Below, piece by piece: positions 1 to 10,919 of a DNA stretch of 64,000 bases. The stretch is from contig JASANC010002545.1 of the NCBI GenBank assembly GCA_030248135.1, positions 124,001 to 188,000 on the forward strand, written 5' to 3'. The position numbers were made by a program, and so were the translations under genes. The DNA comes from Theristus sp. LFF4_11 (lineage: Eukaryota; Nematoda; Chromadorea; Monhysterida; Xyalidae). Position 1 is the first letter of the stretch, and the number at the start of each line of letters is the position of its first letter. Below the pieces are notes generated by a model. The model saw only the letters and a list, made by a program, of their open reading frames with translations. It searched no databases and was not told the origin of the DNA.

Positions 1-299
1 AAAACGTATCCAAGAAAGTGTTCCAGGCATTGCGGTTCGCGCAACACAAAACTGCGTCCGGCTATTCACCGCCACTGATGATGACTGAACGGAATCACCA
101 AGCGAACTGCACAACGCAACATCACAGTGAGCACCATGCTCAAGTGAACTACCAGCACGAGGCAGCCGATCTCGACCGTGCAGTGCCTCGCAACGGTTGT
201 CAGCAACGTTCACTGCACCAGCAACACTCAGCAAACGCGGCCAGTGCGAACGCAACGCACTGCCACAGCAACATTGCCCATCACCAGCACAAAGTCTAC
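1..299. other. Unresolved left edge, possibly further NRDE2 sequence
   Basis: The base composition is GC-rich like the exons of the neighbouring minus-strand gene, and the stretch lies where later NRDE2 exons would be expected. No minus-strand frame gives a run I can match to the family. Long open frames on the plus strand have low-complexity, antisense-like composition. I see no other element here. Confidence 0.3.
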
Positions 300-3200
300 C
301 CGAAAGGCCACTATTTCTGCACGCGCGCGCGCCCCGGCGCTCAGATCGTCGACATCACCGAGATCAAACAGCAGCAGAGCGACCAGCCGGCGCCGCCGTT
401 GCCAGAAATGGCAGGCAATGATCGCAAAGCGAACGCTCACTGGCATGACAATTGGCACCAGTTGCCGTGTGCCACGTCGACCGTCATTCAAATCATTGAC
501 GAGACAACGCCGCACTGGCGGGCGGCAGCCAGTGGAGCACGCCAAAATGGCGACAACCGCCAACAGAGTGCCAAGCATTCGCACATCGATCCGTGACTCG
601 GTGGAAACGTTTCAGTTTTCTCTCTGGGCAATTCGGTGATTTCTTTTATTATGACTTTTTTTGTGGGACTTATTCTGCTCAACACCAAGTTTTTTGTCAA
701 TGTTTTTCGGTTGGCATGCCTTGCTTATTGACAGAGTTTCTCAGAGTTGCATAGAAATTGCAAAATGCAGCTAAAACTTCTGATGTGCAGCTAGATTTGC
801 TGCTGTAGTTGCAGCGATACATTGGTCACCGCTTATTGGAGTTTTGTTGTGCAGCTCAGTTGCTTCTCTAAACCTCACAGAAATGCGAAATCACTTGAAT
901 CGGCTAAAAACATGACGTTTTGCAATGCATTATGTTGTTTTTGTACGACTATTGTCAGTTTCTGCAACTTTGTTCATCGCTCAGCTTGCAGGAAGTTTTG
1001 GTATAAAAAGTGACATTCGTAAACGAAACTGTTTGTCCATTAGCGATACCCGAGGTCCGAGGAAAGCTCATCAGACAACCTGAAAAACCATCGCCGACAA
1101 AAACACAAAAATTCGTGAAAACAACACCAACTGTACCTGAGCGTCGACAGAGAACGTCGCAAAGTGTTGTCCATTGAAGCTGAGCCGACTACGCCACATC
1201 TCGGGCGAGTTGACGTGCTGAAACTGCAGCGCACGCCACTGATGCGCCAGCTGCGCGTGCTCCCACACGAAGCTGCCGACGTCGAGTCGTTTCAATTTCA
1301 GCGGCAACGATTTCGGATTCTTCTGAATCGCCTTGTCCAGAATGGCGAGTTTTCGCTCGCACAGCGCCCGCTCGGAGACACGCGTCGTCTGCTCGGAGGC
1401 GTCGTTCGTCGGGCCGCCAGTGGCCGTCGTGCGGTACAGGTCGTCCTAAGTGGGCAACCATGCTGTTGCTGTGCTAGTCGCATAGCAGTAGCGACTAGCA
1501 TTGCGCCGCTAGTGGTAGCGGCGTTAGACTCGTTGTGTCTGCGCGTTCGGGGGAGCGCCGAGCGGTGTATAGGCACTTGATGGCAGAAAAAAACTCGATA
1601 GGCACCCTACTCGACGGCATTCTGTATGCTTTTTTGGGTTAGCCCCGGCTAAAAACATTGCCTGCTATACTTTCCAAGAACAACGACAACAACTACTATA
1701 CACGCTACTTTCGGAACTCACTTGAAGTTCGGCCCATTTTTTGCTGCTGCTACCGGTGCCTAAACCTGAACCCGAAGGTGAATACTCGGCAAGTACGGGA
1801 ATGGAGAGACTACAAGTTACAAAAAAAACGCAATTTCTGCGGCCAATCGATGGTGTAAACGTTGAAGCAACTGACTGGAAGTACTCAAGTAACAACGGTT
1901 GGTGCATTGAGCAACCGGCTTGCTTCGCACCTGCAGTCGCACGTACTCCAACCACAAGGGCACATCAAACGCGTGCGTGCTGTTCAGTGCTGCATTCATC
2001 AAATGCGCTCGTTCCGCTGCGTTGCGTTGCTTCAGACTCGCTAAAAAACGGCGGCATTCATGAAGCAGTATTCAGTGACGCGTAGCTATGTTAAAACATG
2101 AATGCCCCTTAAAAGTCGGACGTTTGAGACGATATCATCAATGAGCAACTGAAATGCAACCAATCAACAAGCACTATAGTTCACTTACCGCCAATTTCCG
2201 TTTCAAACAACTCCTCGGCTGGCTGCTCAATTTCATCCACCGTTGCGGATTTGCTTTGCGATGCGACCTCACGGTACATTTGGATGGTGGCATCCCAAAT
2301 GAGTTCCGGCTCATTTTCGCCGCTGTTTTGCGTCTTCTCAGACGAGGCCAACTGAATGAACTCCGGCAAAGGAGCAGCAGAAGGGGACGAACAAGACGGC
2401 TGCTGCCTGCAAAGCCACAAAGCAGCGCAGTCAGTCGGTTTCGAAAAAAATGAGCAAACTTCATGTTTGTGCAGTCCATCTGTAAATTACAACAAATCAC
2501 TGATTGGACGGTGCACGTACGTAATGTGTGATGCATGCATATTCTTGCGTGCAGGCATTGACTCCGCCTCCCAGCAATGTGCAGACACAGAATGCACACC
2601 ACCAGTCACCAACCAATCAGTTAATTGTATACAATTTACAACTAGCCTGTGGTCAAGCAAGCCCGTCTTAAAGCCAATCTACAGTCTAACTCAATAACAT
2701 ATCGAACTAGCTGACTGGTTGGTGGTCACGTGATGCATGCTAGCATGCATTCTGTGCAAGCCGAACTCCACAATTCTCAGCAATTCGTGCACAGCATGCA
2801 TGCATCAACCAATCAGCCAGCTGCATATGTTATGGAGTAAGACTGTAGACGTCGCGCAATGATTTCATTTCCCTGCTGACCTGTCCAGTTTGAATGCCAC
2901 TGGTGTTGCCTTCGTATTGCGCATCAAAAAGCGTGCCGCCTCAAAGTACCGCATTTCGCGCGTTGCATTCCGTCGCTTCAGTTTCCTTTTCTTCGCCACG
3001 GCGTTGTTCGCTCGATCGAGCTGCGTGAGAATTTCGGCGAGCTTCTCGCGAGTCTGCGTCCAACCGAGGCAGAGCGAGGGCGACGCGAACAGACGGCGTT
3101 TGGCGATCTGCAGTTGCATGGTGGACGTGTGCGTTGCAAAGCTGCATGCTCCAAGATTTCAACGGCGATCGTTTCAAAGCAACACGTTGCCATCAAAGTG

Positions 3201-4014
3201 CATCGTTTCTCTTAAAGATCGACCGCTAGTTTCTTATCCTATCTGACAAAAAGCTTATGTTGTGATTAAAAACAAAATGGAAACGTTGTTTTGGCTTAAA
3301 CAAGTCAGTGTGCTATTGGCACAAAGTATTGGGTATTTATTTAAAAAAATGCTTCGAATGCAATAAAGGTTTGTGAAAAGCCAAGAAATAGACGAAATTA
3401 GCAGCTTTGGCAGTTTCTCAAGCGGTTTTAGGCAAATAATCGACGTTCGAATTTGCTTCTTGCTCGACGCGAATCTGTGGCGGGCTGACAGCAGCCCAAA
3501 AGTGACAAAAAATGATGGATGGTGTTTTTATGCCATTGCCGCCGACGCTGATCGACTTGTGACGACTGACCTGTCGACTGTACATGTCGTCGTAGAGCAG
3601 GTTGTCCGTGTCACGGTATCGATCAAGCATCACCAGCTGCTCCGTGAGCACGTCACGCGCGAACGCCCATCGCGGCTTCACCGCTTTCGCTGCTTCCGCC
3701 GCTGTTTCGCGCTGCGTTTCGTTCGTTTTCTTGTGTCGCTTTTTGTGATGCTTTCGCTTCTTCTCTCGCTTCTTGCGTTTCCGTCTGTCAAACGATTGAA
3801 CAGAGCCGCCGTCATTGTCCGATGAGGACAGCTCGATCACAGCGTCTGCCACGGTGTCGTCGGCATCTTGGTGCACTACTGTCGGAAAACTCGTGAAGCT
3901 TTTCGCGTTCAGCCAGCTCGCTTGGCCAGAACTGGACGATGCTTGTGGTTGCGTTGAGCTTGCCGGCTCATCGTCGTTGTCGGCGACGGATTGGTACGCC
4001 GGAAATAGCGCCAT
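300..4014 (-). CDS. NRDE2: NRDE2 homologue, 5' part (3' end unresolved)
   Basis: NRDE2 is a nuclear protein with HAT/TPR-like helical repeats. It binds the exosome helicase MTR4 in animals and acts in nuclear RNAi in nematodes. The start at 4014 gives MALFPAY, the N terminus typical of the family, followed by a Ser/Asp-rich stretch and a Lys/Arg/His-rich block (near residues 70-95). Exons in transcript order: 4014-3547, 3107-2881, 2406-2189, 2040-1931, 1445-1137 and probably 596-300; the phases join cleanly (0, 2, 1, 0, 0). Diagnostic runs are DVPLWLEYVRLQ (exon 4) and CERKLAILDKAIQKNPKSL followed by EHAQLAHQWRALQF (exon 5), matching the family's first helical repeats (ERKLAILERAI-like, then W at the repeat end). 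The sixth exon is supported mainly by phase, length (99 codons) and SRIDVRMLGTLLAV after exon 5, so it is less sure. Introns carry several MITEs and a SINE. The 3' end is not seen. Confidence 0.82.
1499..1662 (+). repeat. tRNA-derived SINE, family alpha, copy 1
   Basis: The sequence starts with a tRNA-like A-box region (TAGTGGTAGCGGCGTTAGAC) and a degenerate B-box region. A family-specific body follows (GTATAGGCACTT, AACTCGATAGGCACCCTA, then GGTTAGCCCCGGCTAAAAA). The same order of blocks recurs near 6620-6775 and 60520-60688 on the opposite strand. It lies in an NRDE2 intron. Confidence 0.7.
2050..2112 (-). repeat. Hairpin MITE fragment at an NRDE2 3' splice site
   Basis: It contains CATTCATGAAGCAGTATTCAGTGACGCGTAGC and a partial inverted arm ending CATGAATGCCCC. 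The same palindromic family is complete at 37178-37264. On the minus strand the arm runs straight into the TTTTTTAG acceptor of the NRDE2 exon starting at 2040. Confidence 0.7.
2472..2660. mobile_element. MITE family A, degenerate copy
   Basis: An inverted-repeat element with CACTGATTGG on the left and CCAACCAATCAG on the right, and the family's central block GACTCCGCCTCC(C)AGCAATG. The ends are degenerate and no TA duplication is visible. It lies in an NRDE2 intron. Confidence 0.55.
2682..2845. mobile_element. MITE family A (TA-flanked, CAGTC termini)
   Basis: It begins TA|CAGTCTAACTC and ends GACTG|TA. Inside are GCTGACTGGTTGGTGGTCACG and, inverted, CAACCAATCAGCCAGCTG. No coding potential, about 164 bp. 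The TA flanks and CAGT terminus suit a Tc1/mariner-mobilised non-autonomous element. It lies 35 bp from the NRDE2 exon ending at 2881. Confidence 0.8.
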
Positions 4015-4756
4015 TTCCTGCAACAAACAGAGAACCGCATTCAATAACTAACGGACACTGGTCTTTTTTCAAATTCATTTGCATGTCTCTCGCGACCAGT
4101 TCACATGGACACAAATGTGCTTCCATTTGATTCGCGAGTGTGGTTTTTAGCTCGCCAAAAAAAACAACGAGAACTCGAGAACAGTGGCGAAAGATTTAAC
4201 CAATGAGTTTTTTGTCTGACTGGGCTCAATTCATCAAACGCTCTCGCTTTTCAAAATGGAATTGAGGAGCCCGCTTGGCTTCTCAGACAAACGCCAGGGT
4301 CACAAAATTTTCAAAATGCCGAGATAATACGTTTTTAGTCACACGCGATTAGAACGCTTTGCTATTGATGTAAAAAATCTCATGTTCCCGACGTAATATC
4401 TTTTTTTTTATTTTCAATTCCTCCAATCACCCACGAGAAAATGTCACATGTCACAGAAAACCTGATTAATTCTTCTGAATGAACCTCAGAGCAGCGTTCA
4501 TTCACAAACAACAGTGAACAGCAATTCAGTAAGTTTCAAACGAAATCCTCTTCCATGCTCAAAGCAGACCAACCAGCATAAAATGTGCCAGAGGACCCAA
4601 CAAAGTCACAATTAGAAATCGGAACAAACGAGCAACTGAACAACCAACAACCAACAGAAAAAGCATACAATCACAGAGTCGGAGAGGACAAAAGAAAACA
4701 GCTGAAACGAATCACTGCCTAAAACAAAACAAAAAAAACCAAAATCAGAAGTTTGA
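4015..4756. other. Intergenic spacer between NRDE2 start and SRP72 stop
   Basis: This 742-bp AT-rich spacer holds the 5' flank of NRDE2 and the 3' flank of SRP72, both on the minus strand. No conserved coding run or RNA gene is visible. A minus-strand AATAAA (4407-4412) is the one candidate processing signal. Confidence 0.6.
4407..4412 (-). terminator. Candidate polyadenylation signal of SRP72
   Basis: AATAAA on the minus strand about 345 bp past the SRP72 stop codon. It is a short motif in AT-rich DNA and so is only a candidate. Confidence 0.25.
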
Positions 4757-7700
4757 TCAAAATTTCTTCTTTGCTTTTCCTTTTCTGGCCGCGGGTCGCT
4801 GTTGCCTCGGTCCGGGGCCACTGGGTGGTGCCGTGGTGGTCTTAGGGGAGCCCGTCACCGCACCCCCGGGACTCCCCCCATCCGCCGGTTTTCCGCTGAG
4901 ATCCCTGAAGTGTGATTTTGTGAAGTTCTCGGAGGTTTCGAATTTGGGAAAATTTTGATACAAAGTCCATTTTGATAGAATATGCAATAGGTGATTGGTT
5001 GGTGATCATGTGATGCATGCTTTCTCGGCGCAGGACGGACTCCACCTCCACAACAATGCGTGTACAAAAAGCATCACTTGATCACCAACCAGTCAGCTAG
5101 TTGCGTATGCTACAGAATGCACATGTGCTGTCCCCTTTTCCAAAAATGCGCGCACACGTGTTTGATGTTCCACTCGCGCTGACGTTTCCGTGAATTCTGC
5201 AGCTTTTTGGAACAGGGTTCATTGCACTTTTTTTGTCCTTCTTCACTCAAGCAACCCAAGTAACATCACAAATAACCACAAAATATTGAACATCACAACA
5301 CCAAACCTTCACTATTTCTTAAAAAAACCAATAGCAACCTGACCAGAGGCCAACAGATCTCTAGCGTTGATCAGTTGCCCCGCTTTGGCGAAAAAACCGA
5401 AATTTACCAAAAACCGCAAAAGCGTCTTTTTTCCAGAACTGACAATTTCTCAGTGGCGGCCGTTGCGACGGCACCCTGCGGGCCCCGGCCGATGTCTCTG
5501 TCCTTGGCGCGTTTGTCCTTGCGTCGTTTGAAGGTGCTTCGCTCCTGACGGGGCAGCCACCGTTCCGGATCGGGAGGCACGGCGGCGTCGAAATTCTTCG
5601 GTTTCGGACCGCGGTGTTTGCGCTTGCGACGGCGTTTCACGGTTGGCTCCTGCAGCGGCAAGCAAAACGGTGCTCGTTAGCGGTGTGCTGAAGTTTCCAA
5701 AACGCTGTTTTTCAGTGTTTGAAGCACGTGATTGCTTGTAAATCAAGAAAACCAAAAACCAAAATACCAATCAGCGCATTAGCATTTAAATATGATCTTT
5801 TATTTTGGTCCCGCAACTCAATGCGCGCTAAGATAGGTAAACAGTTGCATGTATGACGCGGGAATTCAAAATTGGCAAAGTGATCCGAGCCCCTTAAATA
5901 GGCCCGAGTCACTTGGGCGATTTTGAATTGCCACATAAAGAGTGAAACTAGTTTCCCAGCAACGTCCACATACGTAATGAGTCGCAGAACCTAAACAAAT
6001 TGATAATAGATAATAGTAGAAATCAGCGATAGTAATAGAAAAAGCGAATCGGCTGCCGCAACCACCAAGATAACGCGAGTCTCAGCAAAAAACGACAACA
6101 ATTTAAAAGTCTCCATTTTAGTTTTCTCGGAGTGCGTTGTCGCGAAATGAAAAAAAATGAAATCGACTGAAATGACGTGTGCGACACCAACCGCCGTGAC
6201 GTCGCTGATCGGTGGCGGCTTCTTCGACTTGTACAGGATCGACTCGGACAGTTCGAGTGCGTCCAAGTTGGTGCCGTCGGGCAACGCGCCGAGAGCCCCG
6301 CGGGTCACCGTCGGACAGCCCCGCGTGCTCAGTGACGCCATCAGCCGGGGCAGCTCGCGGCTCAGTTGCTCCGCCTTCGACGCGTCCAATTTGCCGTAGA
6401 TGCGCATTAGACGTGCCACGATCTTCGGGTCGTCCGGGCGGAGTCTGTGCGATTGCGAGCAACGACAACAATGACGCGCTTGTGCAATCGGATTCGACTG
6501 CGACACGATGTTACGGACGCACAGATTTCCGTGTGCGTGCTGCACCATACCATCCACGTGTTCCAGTTGTGGACAGTATTTTTTTGTCGCAGAAAACAAC
6601 GCAAAACAAACGAACGACCAATGTTTGTATCTAACACAGAACGCCGTCGAGTAGGGCGCCCATCGAGTTTTCTCAGTCTATAAGTGCCTATACTGTGCAC
6701 CCTTCGGCGGGGCTCGATCCCCCCGAACGCACAGACAAGAGTCTAACGCGCTACCACCCATGCCACGAGAATGACAAACGCACGCGAAACTTTGAATAAG
6801 AACGACAAATACATCACGTTTGTTTGAAATCAAATTGCCCACCACATTTGCGGTTAAATGTTAAATACATGTTAAAATCCGATCTCATGTTATTCTTCCT
6901 TTGAGTGCTTTGCATCAAGCGAAGAAAGATGACACACTGCATAACCAATCACCAATGCACACCCACCGCCGCAGTTGCTCGAGCAGTTCCGACGCCTTCT
7001 CGGTGCGTGCCAGCTTCGCGTGCAGCACGGCAGTGTGCTCCAAAATCACCGACAGCTTTTGCTGTGCTGCGTCCGACTGAAAAGTTGCATGTATTTCGCA
7101 ACACTGGAAGTTGACTGCAAGCAAACGGACCGTGCAAGCGTACAACTTGCTGATTGTCGATGTCATGCAATGCTGAAACTGTGCTTATAACCGCTCAACC
7201 AATAAACGCCTGTTCATACTGACGTATCCGCATACGGCACGGCACGTCAAGTCTTCTGTTTTAGCATACCACCGGATACAGACGTACAGGGTGATCCAAA
7301 AAAACAAACGATGCGCCTAGCGCACGTCCACCACTTAGCGCTCAAGGTGATGTTTCAGCTTTCTGCTATGAATTTTTGTTTTTTTTTCAAAAAGCACAAC
7401 GCAGGTGCGGTGCCTTTGACGTACGTCAGTGTACGTCATAACGAACAGGCGTTTACCTGCTGAGTGCAAGCGAACATTCAAAGCCAATGGCGACCACGAA
7501 CAACCACAGACGTTTGTGCGCTGCATTCGGTGCACAGCGTCCAGCAGCGTGTCCAGCGCACGATCGGTTTCATTGGCAGACAAGCACACGCCCACCATGA
7601 ACGACAGAATCGCCGGCTCATCTCGAATCTCGGTTAAGCCGCTAACGACGGCCACTGCTTCCGACAGGTTGCCTGCACAGAAACAAACTGCAATGCTGAC

Positions 7701-10700
7701 TCGGCACAGACAAGCGGTGTAACTGTGAAACTGAGCGAACTGTGCAGAAAGCAGTCTGACACTAATACAACTTTCAAACAGACCTTGCAACCAAACCGTT
7801 TAAATGACGGGTTTCTTTCCGTTGATCCTTGAAACGAAGCCCTCAGCGTTCAACAATCACCCAGGGATGCCACGAGTAAACCGGTTTGCCACGACTCACG
7901 ATGCCGCATTCACCTACCCTCAACAATGTGCAACTGTGCCAACAGCAGTGTGAGCGTTCGTCGATTCTGTGCACTGAATCGGTGCGTGTCACCAGCGAGC
8001 GCCGCGCGCAGCAACTGTATCGCTTTCGGCGTCTCCTTCTGCCGATTCAACAGCGCTGCTTCAACGGCGATCGCCAACGCGACGTCATCGTAGCGCTCTC
8101 TTAGCTCAGCGATTGCACGTTTGCAGGCGTCAAGCTGTGAAACAAACGCACTACCCGGCCTGGCGATACAGCAAACAGCGAAGCTCCATGTATTGTATAC
8201 GCTCGCAAAACACCGGGCCGCTTGTGGCTTTATTGCCCGGGAGGGATGGTTGATTTTGTGAGATTTTACCACCTAGGTTCGCTGATGTTTTACCCAGACT
8301 ATAAGAGCTGTCTGTCGCAAAACACCTTCGGCGTGGAGTCCGTTGCACTGACGGTATGCATCTACCTGGCGGAACCGCAAACAGCGAACTTCGCGTATTC
8401 ACAGCGTTGCTTCAGATTGATTTCTTTACCGTTTTTCTCACGGTCAGTTTATTCAAACGATTGAACCGGCTGCGTGAACAACCGAGCTTGCTTGAATCGA
8501 ACAGAGGCTGCCTAATGAGTAGTGGGTTAGCAAGAAGAATCAGGAATGCAAAATGTTACTGATAGGCGCTCTCAACAGCAGCCAGCCAGGCGATCGTTGG
8601 CAAGCCAAATCCACGCAAGACCAAGCGAACCTGATTACTGTGCAGCTGCAGCAGCGCATTGTTGAGACAGACGATCTTGTTCTGCGCGCTGAGCAGCTTG
8701 TGCTCGACTTGCGTGCCCTGGCAGGCTTTCAGTTTCTTTCGTGCGTCAAATAAATTGTGCTCCTGTTTGATGCTGACCACGTTGTTCGAGGCAACGGCGA
8801 GCACGCTCGCATCAGACGGACTGCAAAATCGATTGAACGCGAAGTGTTTGAACATTTTTTATCAAAACATGTTTGAAACGTTGCAAACGCTTTTCATATC
8901 AAAGACTATATCAGGATGCTCGTGATGCGTTGATTTATTAGCATTTTACAAAATCCGCCCTTCAACGTGCACGCACAGCGTGCCATTGCTGCAATGCGAG
9001 CCAGACGAACACACGCGCATTACAATGAGCGCGTGTCCGTGACGTCATCATGCAACAGTGTAAAGTCTGATTATTCAAACGTGCCGAACCGAAAAGCCCA
9101 AACGACGTGATGTCCTCAGAAACAAACTTTTACGTTTGACGAATTTCTCCACATGAGAAAAATACGCGAAGGATGTAGAACCGAACTGGAATCCTGGTGC
9201 TCGTGCATGAGAAAAGGGGCCGTTTGTTTGGAGCGACCGTAATTTCGGTCCGACACATTCGAATAAATCGACAATCGAATTCTCCCCAATCGACAACAGA
9301 AGAGATTAGAAGAGAGAGCATGATGCTCGCAAAGGTGCACATGCTGGTGAACGTGTGTCCACGTGCACCACCGACCGAATCTTCAGCACGCCCAAATATC
9401 GATGCAACGCTGAGGCGACGGCGCTGTCGTGCGCGCACATCTGCTCCGCAAACGCCAGTTGCACCGTGACGATCGCTTGCTCGTCCTCGATCTCATCCTC
9501 GGGCACACCATCCTCCGTCAGCACGCTGCGGCAAACATCTGAGAAAACTCACACAGTCAATCATCTCACAAACCACAGTCTAGTCTATTATATTTCTTTC
9601 CTCATAGTATGCATTTATAAACTAATTGATTGGTGAGTGGTGACCACGTGACGTGATGCATGTTGTCTGTGCAGGCCTACACCGCAATGCCTGAGAGATA
9701 AAAAACGGAAAAATATTTTCCCCGTAAAACACCCGGTTACACGCAGTTTGCAAGCGAACGCACTGAGTGCCGTTTTGAGCGACGTCACGGCGGCAGCATA
9801 GTTGGCGCGAGCGATCAGCGTGCACGCGTGGTTGTAGTGCTGCTCAAAGGTCTCCAATGGCAGCTTCATGTCCTGCGATTGTGTGCTGTTGTGTTTGTGG
9901 AGGATTGACCGAGCCATATACCAATGTGCACTGCACGCAACCAACGCAACTGACTGATTTTGAACTGAATGCGCTCATTTTCACTCATCTAACCGCCGCA
10001 TTATGAACGGATCTTCCATTTGCAGTAAGTACTGTGGAAAGTCTCGAGTTAGCCACACAACTTGTCAATATGTTGCGAATTGCGCAATTCAGTTGCGCAC
10101 ACTACCCCTTACCGGACTCTCTTTGCCGGAGGCAGTCAGTTGTGCGTGCGCGGCCATCAGATTCGCCTGCCGCTCCAGCTCAAAATCGTCAGTCGTTTGC
10201 TTCATCAGTCGCAAATAGATTTTCTGCGAGTCCGCGAACTTCTCCAGTCGATAGAAAAGTTGAGCGAGCAGTTCCTGCGAGGGCGCGTCGAGCTGCTCCG
10301 GGGTGGCGTTGTCCGGCAGCGCTTGCATCAGTGTCTCCACCGCCTCGCGCGTTTGGTACAGTCGGTACTGACAATAGGCACGCTCGAAATGAAGACCCCT
10401 GCCAAACGTTGCTTTGTTTGTGTTTGTTGTCCGGTGTTCAACGAATAACCGCAGCCGTTTGCAATGAGCTCAAAATTGTTGTGCTATGTTAAAAAAACTT
10501 CAGTTAGACCTGGTCAAGCTGGGCGCCGTTTTCCTGAGCAACACCAGAACGTCGTCAAACTTGGAGAGATGAATCAACGTGACCACTTTGCAGCGGAATG
10601 CGTCCACTTCGTGCGGATACTGTTTTAAAACTGAAAATGAACGAGAGGAAGGCATGCCATGGCGTGCATTTAGTACATGGAGCAACAACGGACAAGTGGC

Positions 10701-10811
10701 TCACTCACTTCGATTGGCCGTTCGCAACGCTCGTTCCATGTCGCGAGACGTCTCCGCCTTTGCCAAGTCCGTATAGGACTGCCGCAGGAACGCTTCCTTT
10801 GACGACGACAT
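4757..10811 (-). CDS. SRP72: Signal recognition particle subunit SRP72
   Basis: SRP72 pairs with SRP68 and binds 7SL RNA in the signal recognition particle, which targets ribosomes to the ER. Twelve exons in transcript order: 10811-10709, 10630-10510, 10398-10113, 9872-9764, 9538-9376, 8820-8631, 8134-7918, 7672-7512, 7076-6967, 6444-6177, 5649-5408, 4904-4757. They total 2118 nt (705 residues; the human protein is about 670) and all phases close. The N-terminal two thirds are TPR repeats: ILKQYPHEVDAFRCKVVTL, FERAYCQYRL, NVCRRSVLTEDG, then SDASVLAVASNNVVSI with NLFDARKKLK, each matching a known SRP72 block. The RNA-binding C terminus follows: KRRRKRKHRGPKPKNFD, then PDPERWLP (about residues 602-609) and GRGPQGAVA, and finally a Gly/Pro-rich, Lys-ending tail. 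The last exon was joined through the GTAAAT donor at 5407 because only that keeps the family-like frame. Introns hold MITEs and a SINE. Confidence 0.95.
4963..5118. mobile_element. MITE family A, diverged copy
   Basis: Left arm AGTCCATTTTGATAGAATA then GGTGATTGGTTGGTGATCA; centre GGACTCCACCTCCACAACAATG; right arm GATCACCAACCAGTCAGC. It lies in the last SRP72 intron. The termini have drifted. Confidence 0.65.
5785..5990. repeat. Dispersed ~200-bp repeat in an SRP72 intron
   Basis: It shares ordered blocks with 33868-34075: GGTAAACAG, GGGAATTCAAAAT, AAAGTGATCCGAG, CGAGTCACTT, TTGAATTGCCACATAA and GAGTCGCAGAAC. The central blocks form an imperfect inverted repeat. Shorter fragments occur near 49930-49975. 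Class unknown. Confidence 0.6.
6620..6775 (-). repeat. tRNA-derived SINE, family alpha, copy 2
   Basis: Read on the minus strand it starts GGTGGTAGCGCGTTAGACTC, with GGGGGATCGAGCCCC as a B-box-like loop. The family body follows: TATAGGCACTTATAGAC, AACTCGATGGGCGCCCTA, CGACGGCGTTCTGT. It is homologous to 1499-1662 and 60520-60688. It lies in an SRP72 intron. Confidence 0.75.
7203..7457. mobile_element. MITE family G (GTTCATACTGACGTAT arms), interrupted
   Basis: Left arm AAACGCCTGTTCATACTGACG and right arm (inverted) ACGAACAGGCGTTTA enclose GACGTACGTC motifs. Related copies are at 50415-50551 and 57495-57670. A CAGGGTGATCCAAAA end of a mariner-type element sits inside at about 7289, flanked by TA. 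A matching inverted end (GGATCACCCTG|TA) occurs near 51303, in a separate locus. Confidence 0.6.
9612..9692. mobile_element. MITE family A, half copy
   Basis: Only one arm is recognisable: TTGATTGGTGAGTGGTGACCACG followed by ATGCATGTTGTCTGTGCAGGCC. It ends inside an SRP72 intron just before the exon at 9764. Confidence 0.45.
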
Positions 10812-10919
10812 TTAGTGATTATTATATTGATGTAGTCTCATTGATTTGCAGCAAAGTTCACTCGTATTCAAGAGAATTGTGTCAGACCTGGTAATGGTTT
10901 AGAAATTTATCAATGCAAA

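Noticed and set aside
18..639. Long overlapping plus-strand open frames (192 and 153 codons) at the left edge
   Set aside because: The composition is His/Gln/Arg/Thr-rich and shows no domain. The stretch is antisense to the probable sixth NRDE2 exon, whose GC-rich codons create open antisense frames.
3373..3825. Plus-strand 150-codon frame over NRDE2 exon 1
   Set aside because: It is the antisense shadow of the Lys/Arg-rich NRDE2 exon.
6620..6775. Functional tRNA gene
   Set aside because: The B-box region is degenerate and the acceptor stem does not close. The sequence continues into the family alpha SINE body.
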